Below are positions 1 to 6,228 of a stretch of DNA of 17,110 nt, in pieces (position 1 is the stretch's first letter; every line of letters begins with the position of its first letter). This DNA is from Paracoccaceae bacterium (GTDB lineage Bacteria > Pseudomonadota > Alphaproteobacteria > Rhodobacterales > Rhodobacteraceae), in the NCBI GenBank assembly GCA_027030435.1, contig JALVEX010000038.1, positions 1-17,110 of the forward strand, written 5' to 3'. The notes below the pieces were generated by a model that saw only the letters and a list, made by a program, of their open reading frames with translations, made no database searches and was not told the origin of the DNA. The translations under genes were made by a program, and so were the position numbers.

Positions 1-348
1 GGCTTCGATCCCGACAGCCGAGATCAGCACGCCGCGTGCCCCGTCGGGCAGGGCGGCATAGATGGCCTTTGGGGCGGCAACATGCACGGCGTGGAAATCC
101 GCGTCACGCCCGGTCAGCAGACCGGCACAGTTGATCACATGGGTGCAGCCTTCCAGATGCGGCCGCCAGAAATCGGGGTTGTGGGTGGCCGGATCGGTCA
201 GATCGGCCTGCAATGTGTCAAACCCCATCGCGTTCATGCGACGGGTGTAGCGGGCCGTGGCCAGCACGTCATGGCCAGCATCACGCAATGCGATGGCGAT
301 GTGCTGGCCGATGAAGCCGGCGGCGCCAGGAACCAGCACCTTGCCCAT
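1..348 (-). CDS. NAD(P)-binding epimerase/SDR-like protein (5' part only)
   Basis: Only the first 116 codons are present; the gene runs off the left edge. The N-terminus has the Rossmann dinucleotide motif GxxGxxG as GAAGFIG (residues 8-14), followed by a predicted beta-alpha pattern, an acidic turn (QADLTD) and the segment HVINCAGLLTG, typical of atypical or extended short-chain dehydrogenases and NDUFA9-like proteins. The substrate cannot be deduced. ATG at 346-348 starts 1 nt after the stop of the upstream gene, so translation is probably coupled. Some alphaproteobacterial relatives, as I recall, carry a C-terminal DoxX-like membrane domain; the missing 3' part would settle that. The Rossmann fold is certain from the sequence; the role is unknown. 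Confidence 0.8.
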   Translation of the reverse strand, partial: MGKVLVPGAAGFIGQHIAIALRDAGHDVLATARYTRRMNAMGFDTLQADLTDPATHNPDFWRPHLEGCTHVINCAGLLTGRDADFHAVHVAAPKAIYAALPDGARGVLISAVGIEA

Positions 349-349
349 G

Positions 350-676
350 TTACCTGGTGTTTTCGATCATGCTTTGGGTGACGCGAAACAGCAGCGTATC
401 GGCAGGCGCCCTGCGGCATTCAACCACGGAGGCTTCTGCGATCCTGTTTCCGCCGGCACTTTCGACAATATCGACAAAACCGCTCTCGCGCTGAAAGGTG
501 GCCGCGGACCAGAACCCCATGAACCAGCCGAAAAGCTCGCCTTTTTCGCTCGGGGTGCCTTCTTCATAGACCCGGATCACCTTTTCACAGGGCCAGCGGC
601 CCGCGCCCAGAACATATCCATCGGCAATGGCCTGTGCGGGAAGGGAAAGCGCAAGCAGCAACAATATGTGTTTCAA
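350..676 (-). CDS. small secreted/periplasmic protein of unknown function, TTG start
   Basis: This encodes 108 residues. The first ~19 form a classical Sec signal peptide (K at position 2, a run of Leu/Ala, likely cleavage after AQAIA before DGYV). The mature part has two cysteines (in WPCEKV and VECRRA) that could form a disulphide, with an aromatic GWFMGFW segment between them. This Cys–helix–Cys layout loosely recalls HdeA or Rap1a-type small periplasmic proteins, but I cannot assign a family. The start codon is TTG: AGGAG lies 8 nt upstream and no better in-frame ATG precedes the signal peptide. It begins 17 nt after mtnP and ends 1 nt before the epimerase-like gene, so it is probably in their operon. 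Confidence 0.75.
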   Translation of the reverse strand: MKHILLLLALSLPAQAIADGYVLGAGRWPCEKVIRVYEEGTPSEKGELFGWFMGFWSAATFQRESGFVDIVESAGGNRIAEASVVECRRAPADTLLFRVTQSMIENTR

Positions 677-693
677 AATTTTTCTCCTGCATA

Positions 694-1581
694 TCAGTGC
701 GGCGGTTGTAACACCCTTCCCGCCACGGCGTCCAGTTTGGCCACCAGTGCCAGGTCGCGGGCCTCGGGGGCCGTGAGGATGGCGTATTCAAGCGCGCGGT
801 CGCAGCCGTGCGCGCACAGGGCGCGGCCTTCGCCCAGAAGCCCCGGCAGGCGGGCAACCAGCGCGCGGGCCTTGTCGGCGTTGCCGGTGAGGGTGGCGAT
901 GATCTCGGAGATGTCCACCGCGCCGTGATCGGGGTGCCAGCTGTCGTAATCGGTGATCATGGCGACGGAGGCGTAGCAGAGCTCGGCCTCGCGGGCGAGC
1001 TTGGCCTCGGGCATGTTCGTCATGCCGATCACGTCGCAGCCCCATTGCTCGCGATACATTTTCGATTCCGCCACCGAGGAGAACTGCGGCCCCTCCATCG
1101 CGAGATAGGTGCCGCCATCGTGCACGGTGATGCCCTCGGCGCGCGCGGCCTCGAGGCAGGCGGCGGAGAGGCGCGGGCAGGTGGGATGGGCGACGCTCAC
1201 ATGCGCCACGCAGCCGGTGCCGAAAAAGGATTTTTCGCGCGCGAAGGTGCGATCGATGAACTGATCGACGATCACGAAATCCCCCGGCGCCATTTCCTCG
1301 CGAAAAGAGCCGCAGGCGGAAACCGAGATCACATCGCTCACGCCAAGCCGCTTCAGCGCATCGATATTGGCGCGGTAGGGCACGGTGGTGGGCGAATGCA
1401 CATGCCCGCGCCCGTGGCGGGGCAGGAAGGCCATCTTCATGCCACCGAGAACGCCCGTCAGGATCGCATCCGAGGGCGGGCCCCAGGGGGTGTCCACCTC
1501 CTGCCAGGCGGCCTGCTCAAGCCCCTCGATTTCATAAACACCCGAGCCGCCGATGATTCCGATCATGGTTTCCTGCGCCAT
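694..1581 (-). CDS. mtnP: S-methyl-5'-thioadenosine phosphorylase
   Basis: This cytosolic enzyme splits methylthioadenosine with phosphate into adenine and 5-methylthioribose-1-phosphate, the entry step of methionine salvage and adenine recovery. At 295 residues it is full length for the family. Diagnostic segments are visible: GIIGGSGVYE (phosphate-binding loop, 8-17), LPRHGRGH (53-60), SACGSF (88-93), MEGPQFSS (162-169) and GMTNMPEAKLAREAE (186-200), followed by DYDSWH. The SACGSF and DYDSWH forms fit MTA phosphorylase rather than plain purine nucleoside phosphorylase. A GGAGG Shine-Dalgarno sits about 4 nt before ATG at 1579-1581. It appears to head a three-gene operon. The 180 nt upstream may hold its promoter; I see no riboswitch there. 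Inosine phosphorylase is the only realistic alternative. Confidence 0.95.
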   Translation of the reverse strand: MAQETMIGIIGGSGVYEIEGLEQAAWQEVDTPWGPPSDAILTGVLGGMKMAFLPRHGRGHVHSPTTVPYRANIDALKRLGVSDVISVSACGSFREEMAPGDFVIVDQFIDRTFAREKSFFGTGCVAHVSVAHPTCPRLSAACLEAARAEGITVHDGGTYLAMEGPQFSSVAESKMYREQWGCDVIGMTNMPEAKLAREAELCYASVAMITDYDSWHPDHGAVDISEIIATLTGNADKARALVARLPGLLGEGRALCAHGCDRALEYAILTAPEARDLALVAKLDAVAGRVLQPPH

Positions 1582-1698
1582 GGTTCCTCCCGCACAATCC
1601 AGAGTTGCCTGCGGCGCAGGCTAGCCGATGGGGCCGGATGAGGAAAGCGGTTTGCGACTGCCGGGGAGGGCGGCGGCTTTCGCGGCTGGTAAGGGGCC

Positions 1699-1743
1699 TT
1701 CCCGATGAGGTGTTTCAACCGAAGGAAGGAAGCCTCGCGGGAA
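1699..1743 (-). terminator. imperfect stem-loop downstream of flavin reductase gene
   Basis: About 20 nt past the stop of the flavin-reductase gene, TTCCCG (1699-1704) and GAGG (1707-1710) can pair with CGGGAA (1738-1743) and CCTC (1733-1736) around a ~22-nt loop, with a small internal bulge. No clear run of U follows, so a Rho-independent terminator is only a possibility. Confidence 0.25.
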
Positions 1744-1761
1744 ATGGCGGGCTGTCTCTGA

Positions 1762-2367
1762 TCAGTCGTCCGGGCGCTTCAGGCTGAAGAGTTCGTTCAC
1801 CCTGGTGTAATCGCGATAGCCGAGGCGGGCGAGGGGCTGGTAGGTGGTCACGTCAAACACGCCATCCTTCAGGCAATCCTCGCGCAGGTGCACGCCCGTC
1901 ACCTCGCCGATCACCATGAAATTCGTCTCGCCCTCGAGCGGAACGATCCTGACAAGCCGGCATTCGAGCGCCGCCGGCGCATCCGCGACGCGGGCACAAT
2001 CGATGGTTTCGCATTCGGCCTTGCGGATACCGGCATGTTCGAATTCGTCCACCCCGGCGGGGAGGCTGCCGGAGGTGGCATTCATCGCCTCGCGGGCGGA
2101 ATATTCGACGATATTGACGCAGAACACCCCCGTTTCATCGATATTGGCCACGCTGTCCTTGCCCATGTGGCGATCGGCCTTGCTGCTGGTGGAGGCGAAC
2201 ATCACCTGCGGCGGCTCGTAGGCCACGGCATTGAAGAAGGAATAGGGAGCGAGGTTGTCGTCTCCTGACTTGCCGCGGGTCGAGATCCAGCCGATCGGGC
2301 GCGGGCTGATGATGGCGCTGAAGGGATTGTGGGGCAGGCCGTGGCCTTCCTCGGGGCGGTAGAACAT
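1762..2367 (-). CDS. flavin reductase-like domain protein (FMN-binding)
   Basis: This 201-residue protein belongs to the flavin reductase-like/FMN-binding split-barrel group (PF01613 type). Visible marks are the N-terminal MFYRPEEGHGLPHNPF, the SPRPIGWIST segment (21-30), NLAPYSFFNAVAYEPPQVMFAS (38-59, the flavin-binding region) and a later cysteine-containing VFCVNIVEY strand. Members reduce or bind FMN and often feed a monooxygenase; the partner is not identifiable here. The open frame extends upstream, but GAAGGA (2375-2380) lies 7 nt before the ATG at 2367 and only 1 nt before an ATG at 2373, so 2367 is chosen. It is divergent from the GNAT gene across 66 nt, which must hold both promoters. 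Confidence 0.88.
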   Translation of the reverse strand: MFYRPEEGHGLPHNPFSAIISPRPIGWISTRGKSGDDNLAPYSFFNAVAYEPPQVMFASTSSKADRHMGKDSVANIDETGVFCVNIVEYSAREAMNATSGSLPAGVDEFEHAGIRKAECETIDCARVADAPAALECRLVRIVPLEGETNFMVIGEVTGVHLREDCLKDGVFDVTTYQPLARLGYRDYTRVNELFSLKRPDD

Positions 2368-2433
2368 GGGCATATCCTTCGTTTGCCCCAGAGCTAGCGC
2401 CATGCTAGGGGCGTTTCCAGCGAAAAACGCAGG

Positions 2434-2937
2434 ATGGCGGGGCTTTGGGCGGTGTTTGAACTCGGGCGCGAGGAAGAGGCGGACTGGTGGGAGGTGGAGG
2501 CGCTCTTCGATCTCTGTTTCGCGCCGGGGCGCGAGGCGCTTTCCTCCTACCGTCTGCGCGAGGGAGTGAGCCCGATCCGCGATCTCTGCCTCGTGGCGCG
2601 CGATGAGGAAGGGATTGTGGCCGGGGCGATCCGCTACTGGCCGGTGCGGGTGGGGCAGGCGCCCGCGCTGCTGCTCGGCCCCGTGGCCGTGCATCCCACG
2701 CATCAGGGCGAGGGGCTTGGCGGGCTCCTGATCCGCGAGAGCCTGGCCGGTGCGCAGCCGGAGTGGGAGCGGGTTCTCCTGGTGGGAGACGCACCCTATT
2801 ACCGCCGCTTCGGCTTCGAGCGGCTTTCGGGCGTGAAGATGCCGCCGCCCACGAACCCGGAGCGCGTGCTCGGCCGGGCGCTGGTGGCTGGGGGCTGGGA
2901 TGGCGTGCGCGGAGAGGTCAGGCGCTGGGAGGATTGA
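2434..2937 (+). CDS. GNAT-family N-acetyltransferase
   Basis: This 167-residue protein matches the GNAT fold. The acetyl-CoA-binding motif A is GPVAVHPTHQGEGLGGLLI (82-100), with pyrophosphate-loop residues Q91-GEGLGG-97. The later segment VLLVGDAPYYRRFGFERL is the usual motif B strand with the YYxRFGF signature of a YhbS-like subfamily common in alphaproteobacteria. The acceptor substrate is unknown. The ATG at 2434 has only a weak AGG immediately upstream; a GTG at 2452 is an alternative start that would trim six residues. It is one of only three plus-strand genes and points towards the small membrane-protein gene on the other strand. Confidence 0.88.
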   Translation: MAGLWAVFELGREEEADWWEVEALFDLCFAPGREALSSYRLREGVSPIRDLCLVARDEEGIVAGAIRYWPVRVGQAPALLLGPVAVHPTHQGEGLGGLLIRESLAGAQPEWERVLLVGDAPYYRRFGFERLSGVKMPPPTNPERVLGRALVAGGWDGVRGEVRRWED

Positions 2938-2966
2938 TCTTCGGGCCGGAAACCCGGATCAGAAAT

Positions 2967-2982
2967 GCCGGATCAATCCGGC
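2967..2982. repeat. perfect hairpin between convergent genes, overlapping a short direct repeat
   Basis: GCCGGA (2967-2972) and TCCGGC (2977-2982) form a perfect 6-bp stem with a TCAA loop in the 53-nt gap between the ends of the GNAT and 54-codon genes. The 12-mer TCAATCCGGCTG occurs at 2973-2984 and again at 2991-3002, where it contains the stop codon of the small gene. It could be a weak bidirectional terminator; there is no T tract. Confidence 0.4.
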
Positions 2983-2990
2983 TGGCCCTG

Positions 2991-3155
2991 TCAATCCGGC
3001 TGCTCTTGTGCGAAATGCAGGGCCGAGGCGAGAAGGGCGATGGTGCCGGCCGCGGAATAGCCCATCAGCGCAACGAGCAACGGCTGCCCGGCGTGGAGGA
3101 GAAGCCCCGCTTCGAGCGCCCCGGCGGCGCATCCTATGAGAAGAAACCTGCACAT
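2991..3155 (-). CDS. small two-helix membrane protein, 54 residues
   Basis: An open frame of 54 codons runs from ATG (3153-3155) to TGA (2991-2993). The product starts MCRFLLIGCAAGALEAGLLL and shows two hydrophobic stretches (about 4-20 and 25-48) joined by the short polar turn HAGQP, ending in the charged tail HFAQEQPD. This looks like a helical-hairpin inner-membrane protein. GGAG lies 9 nt before the ATG. Support for a real gene is the coherent hydrophobic pattern, the ribosome site and an otherwise unexplained gap. I recall similar small proteins in Rhodobacteraceae but cannot name a family or function. Confidence 0.62.
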   Translation of the reverse strand: MCRFLLIGCAAGALEAGLLLHAGQPLLVALMGYSAAGTIALLASALHFAQEQPD

Positions 3156-3194
3156 GCCCCCATTCTCCGTTCACCCATGTGGCGAAAATGTGGC

Positions 3195-3223
3195 GGCAAT
3201 ATTACCAAAAGATGAATATTGCC
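3195..3223. promoter_or_regulatory. AT-rich 9-bp inverted repeat, candidate operator
   Basis: GGCAATATT (3195-3203) and AATATTGCC (3215-3223) are a perfect inverted repeat separated by 11 nt. It lies in the unusually AT-rich ~100 nt between the decarboxylase stop and the start of the 54-codon gene, 40 nt upstream of that start. It could be a dimeric repressor site for the small gene or a 3' stem-loop of the decarboxylase transcript. The absence of a U tract and the near 20-bp centre-to-centre spacing of the arms favour an operator. Confidence 0.45.
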
Positions 3224-3256
3224 CGAAATTTGCCTTCACCTTTAATGATTCCGGAT

Positions 3257-4891
3257 TCATTCATCCTTCAGCGCCGACATTTCCCGCAATGCGCCGGCAA
3301 ACCGGGCCAGGGTCCGGGAGGTGGCGCCGCGCTCGAGCATGACCTCGATCAGGTGGAAATGATCGGGATCATCATGCGCCGCGGCCAGCGCTTCGCCCAG
3401 CTCGCCCGTCGTGCGCACCCGCCGCCCCTTGCCGCCGAGATGCCCGGCGATGGCGGCATAGTGCCAATCATCGAGATCGTGGTAGGAAGGGCCGGGCTGG
3501 AAGGTGCGCAGCATTTCCCAGCTTCGGTTGTTGAACAGGATGACGATCGGTGCGAGGCCGTATTTGCGGCAATTGCCGAGCTCCCAGCCCGTCATCTGGA
3601 AGGCGCCGTCGCCCACGAGGATGATGGGGCGCTTGCCGGAAGTGGCGTTGATCGCCATGCCGGCGGGCACGCCGAGCCCCATCGAGGCGTAATAGCCGGG
3701 CGCCACGAATTCGGTATCCATGATCTCCATGCCGGTAAACAGGCAATCGCCCACGTCCGAGGCGATCGGCATCCGTCCGTGGGCGGCGAAGAGATCGTTG
3801 ACGGCCATCGCCACATGCGAGGGCTCGAGCGCCATATCGCCTTCGGGAAGGCCCGTCTTGTATTCGGGGCGGTAATTGGGGGTGGCGGTGCCGATCGGCT
3901 CGGCCATCTCCTCGAGCGCTTCCACCAGCGGGCCGAGGGGGATGCCATCGTAGCGGTGATGGGCGAATTCCACCGAGCGATCGAAGGCGCGGATGGCTTT
4001 CTGCATGTCGATATTGCGCCCCGAGACGCCGAAATTCGTGTCCGAAAGGATGACGCCGAGCATGAGCAATCCGTCCGACCCCTCGACGACCCGCGCCGGC
4101 AGTTCGTCACCGGCGCTGCCGAGATAGGTGCCCACCAGCGGCAGATCGCGCCCCGCCAGCAGCCCGCGGCCCATGAAGCTGGTGGCAACGGGAATCGCGA
4201 GCTTCTGGCACAGCCGCGCGATCCTGTCTTCGAGATCGTAGCGGCGCGCCTCGACCCCGATCAGGATCGCCGGCCTTTCGGCGCCGCGCAGGCGCGAGAG
4301 GATTTCGCTGGCGCAGGCGCGCGCGGCCTCGCGATCGGGCAGCCCCGGATCGAAGGGCGGCACGCTCTCGCAGGGCGCGTTCACCACATCGCGCGGGATC
4401 TCCAGATAGACGGGCCGCGACATCCGCCGAGCCGCATCGAGCACGCGGGCAATTTCGCCCGGCGCGGTGGCGGGATCATCGAGCACCCCCTGGGCGCATG
4501 TCAGCTCGCGGTAGATCTCCATCTGCGAGCCCAGGGTTTTCACCTGATGATGCAGGCCAAGCCCGAGCGCGCCTTCATCATGCCCCGGCGCGCCCGAGAT
4601 CACCACCAGCGGCGATTTCTCCGCATAGGCCTGGGCCACGGCGTTGACCATGTTCAAGGCCCCCGCCCCGTAGGTGACGACAGCCACCCCGAGCTTGCAG
4701 TTGAAGCGCCCTTGGGCATCGGCGGCATAGCCCACGCCCGGCTCGTGGCTGAGCGTGTGCCAGGGCAGGATTCCGCTTTCCTCGATCACCCGGAAGAAGG
4801 GCAGCACGAAATCGCCGGGGATGCCGAAGAGGCGATCGGCGCCGCGATCCCTGAGCGCGCGGAGGAGGGCCGTTGCGATGGTTTCGGTCAT
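3257..4891 (-). CDS. ipdC: ThDP-dependent phenylpyruvate/indolepyruvate decarboxylase
   Basis: This 544-residue protein closely resembles, from memory, the Azospirillum brasilense ipdC product (phenylpyruvate/indole-3-pyruvate decarboxylase), which removes CO2 from aromatic 2-oxo acids to give aldehydes on the way to phenylacetate or indole-3-acetate. Visible are the N-terminal pyrimidine-binding domain with LSHEPGVGYAADA (catalytic Glu50), the LHHQ pair (His114-His115), SDTNF (283-287), GDCLFTG (381-387), and the ThDP/Mg motif starting GDGAFQMTGWELGN and ending in Asn454-Asn455. AGGGGGA lies about 5 nt before the ATG at 4891, and the length then fits the family; the frame itself is open to 4990. 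It follows the APC-like gene by 106 nt. An acetolactate synthase or sulfopyruvate-type enzyme is less likely because of the His-His pair. Confidence 0.88.
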   Translation of the reverse strand: MTETIATALLRALRDRGADRLFGIPGDFVLPFFRVIEESGILPWHTLSHEPGVGYAADAQGRFNCKLGVAVVTYGAGALNMVNAVAQAYAEKSPLVVISGAPGHDEGALGLGLHHQVKTLGSQMEIYRELTCAQGVLDDPATAPGEIARVLDAARRMSRPVYLEIPRDVVNAPCESVPPFDPGLPDREAARACASEILSRLRGAERPAILIGVEARRYDLEDRIARLCQKLAIPVATSFMGRGLLAGRDLPLVGTYLGSAGDELPARVVEGSDGLLMLGVILSDTNFGVSGRNIDMQKAIRAFDRSVEFAHHRYDGIPLGPLVEALEEMAEPIGTATPNYRPEYKTGLPEGDMALEPSHVAMAVNDLFAAHGRMPIASDVGDCLFTGMEIMDTEFVAPGYYASMGLGVPAGMAINATSGKRPIILVGDGAFQMTGWELGNCRKYGLAPIVILFNNRSWEMLRTFQPGPSYHDLDDWHYAAIAGHLGGKGRRVRTTGELGEALAAAHDDPDHFHLIEVMLERGATSRTLARFAGALREMSALKDE

Positions 4892-4935
4892 GGGTTTCCC
4901 CCTGAAAAGGATGCGTCTGTTCCGGCTCTGGATAA

Positions 4936-4953
4936 CCGTTGCACCTGCAATGG
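4936..4953. promoter_or_regulatory. palindromic candidate operator upstream of the decarboxylase gene
   Basis: The 18-bp sequence CCGTTGCACCTGCAATGG is a dyad with 8-bp arms around two central bases and a single mismatch; its core TTGCA-CC-TGCAA is perfect. It sits 44 nt upstream of the decarboxylase ATG in the 106-nt gap after the APC-like gene. The geometry fits a dimeric repressor such as a LacI-type protein, implying separate control of this gene. No clear -35/-10 pair could be assigned. Confidence 0.45.
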
Positions 4954-4997
4954 AAAAGCGGAAACTGCCGCCCTGCCGGTGATCTGGCAACGGGTTT

Positions 4998-6197
4998 CTA
5001 CCCGCCTTCCACGGCCCGTCCGAAGAGAGTGATCGCGAACCCGAGGAGAACCAGCAGGGCCAGCAGAAGGGCCTTGGCTCTTATCCCCTGATGCCAGGCG
5101 GTGACGGCGGCAATCGCGGCCTGGACGGTGTAATAGAGCGCGAAGGCGCGCGAGGCATAGGCGATGATCTCGAAGATATTGGCCGCCCATGTGAGCGCAA
5201 TGCCGATCGCCACGAGAAGCGCATAGGCATCGCGCTCGCGCAGGCGGTGGCGCGTGAGCTCCTCGAAGAGGCCGCCGGCGCCGGCGGTATCGGCCACCGC
5301 GGCGCTGAACTGCGCGGCGACGGCGGCGACGATCAGCATATAGGGCAGGATCGGCGCCACGAGCTTCATCATGTCGATGATGCCGGTTTCGGAAAAGGGC
5401 ACCTGGCCGGGGCGGAAAACATAGGCGATGAGGGCAATATAGACGACATAGATCACCGTCGAGAGCACCTGGGCGTGGATCATGGCGCGGATGCGGGTGC
5501 GGGCATCATAGGCGCCGCCCAGATAGCGGGTGGTCTCGAAGCCCTGCACGGTGATCAGGAGGCCGAAGGCGAGCGTGAGCGCCTCCCAGCCGGTGACGCT
5601 CGCAGGATAGATCACCAGCCCGCCCTCCTGCACCTTCTCGGCAAAGAAGAACACCAGCCCCACCAGCATGCCGGCAATCACCGCGAGCTTCAGCCCGACG
5701 CTGTATTCCTCCATCCGCTCCATGGCGTGAAAGCCGCGGATCCAGCCGACGGCGAGGATGAAGAGAAAGATCGCCGTGGTGAGAAGGCGCGCGTTATACG
5801 GGGTGTTCCAGGGCGTGAGGCGCATCCCGAAGGCGCCGAGAAGATTGAGGTAATAGGCAACGGATATGACATAGGCGAAGGCCAGCATCCAGCTTGCCAG
5901 ATGCTCGAGCCGCTCGGCGGCGGGCGGGCGGGTGCCGGCCTCGATGGCGGCGATGTTGTAGCGAATCGCAGCGCCGAAAAGCCATGCCGCGGCGCAGAGG
6001 AGCAGCATCATGAGAGGCGCCCAGGCGCCGTAGCTGTCGTTCAGGATCGGGCCGAGCACCAGGAAGCCGCTGCCGATGATCGAGGCCAGCGGGGTGATCA
6101 TCGCCCGCCAGGTGCGCGAAGCGGTGACGCGCGGGGAAAAAAGGGCCGCCAGCACGATCAGCGTGACGGCGGCGATGGCCGCGTTTTCAAATTGCAT
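4998..6197 (-). CDS. multi-pass membrane protein, APC-superfamily-like permease
   Basis: This 399-residue protein has about 11-12 hydrophobic segments (near 5-22, 36-53, 58-78, 98-120, 137-155, 168-186, 203-222, 243-262, 280-303, 326-346, 350-368, 376-394). TPLASIIGSGFLVLGPIL (36-53) resembles the glycine-rich unwound first core helix of APC/LeuT-fold carriers, and the GFETTRYLGGAYD segment also recalls amino-acid permeases. No binding residue lets me name a substrate. AGG repeats (AGGCAGGCAGGA) directly precede the ATG. It starts 31 nt after ptsP and is probably co-transcribed with lysC and ptsP. An unrelated unnamed membrane family is the alternative. Confidence 0.8.
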   Translation of the reverse strand: MQFENAAIAAVTLIVLAALFSPRVTASRTWRAMITPLASIIGSGFLVLGPILNDSYGAWAPLMMLLLCAAAWLFGAAIRYNIAAIEAGTRPPAAERLEHLASWMLAFAYVISVAYYLNLLGAFGMRLTPWNTPYNARLLTTAIFLFILAVGWIRGFHAMERMEEYSVGLKLAVIAGMLVGLVFFFAEKVQEGGLVIYPASVTGWEALTLAFGLLITVQGFETTRYLGGAYDARTRIRAMIHAQVLSTVIYVVYIALIAYVFRPGQVPFSETGIIDMMKLVAPILPYMLIVAAVAAQFSAAVADTAGAGGLFEELTRHRLRERDAYALLVAIGIALTWAANIFEIIAYASRAFALYYTVQAAIAAVTAWHQGIRAKALLLALLVLLGFAITLFGRAVEGG

Positions 6198-6228
6198 TCC
6201 TGCCTGCCTTCCCTCTGTTCTTTCCCGC

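Noticed and set aside
2763..3215. 150-codon plus-strand frame overlapping the GNAT gene end and the following gap
   Set aside because: It starts inside the GNAT gene in another frame, has Arg/Gly-rich composition, and conflicts with the better supported 54-codon minus-strand gene.
3179..5032. 617-codon plus-strand open frame opposite the decarboxylase gene
   Set aside because: Shadow frame from high GC codon bias; the minus strand encodes a clear full-length ThDP enzyme.
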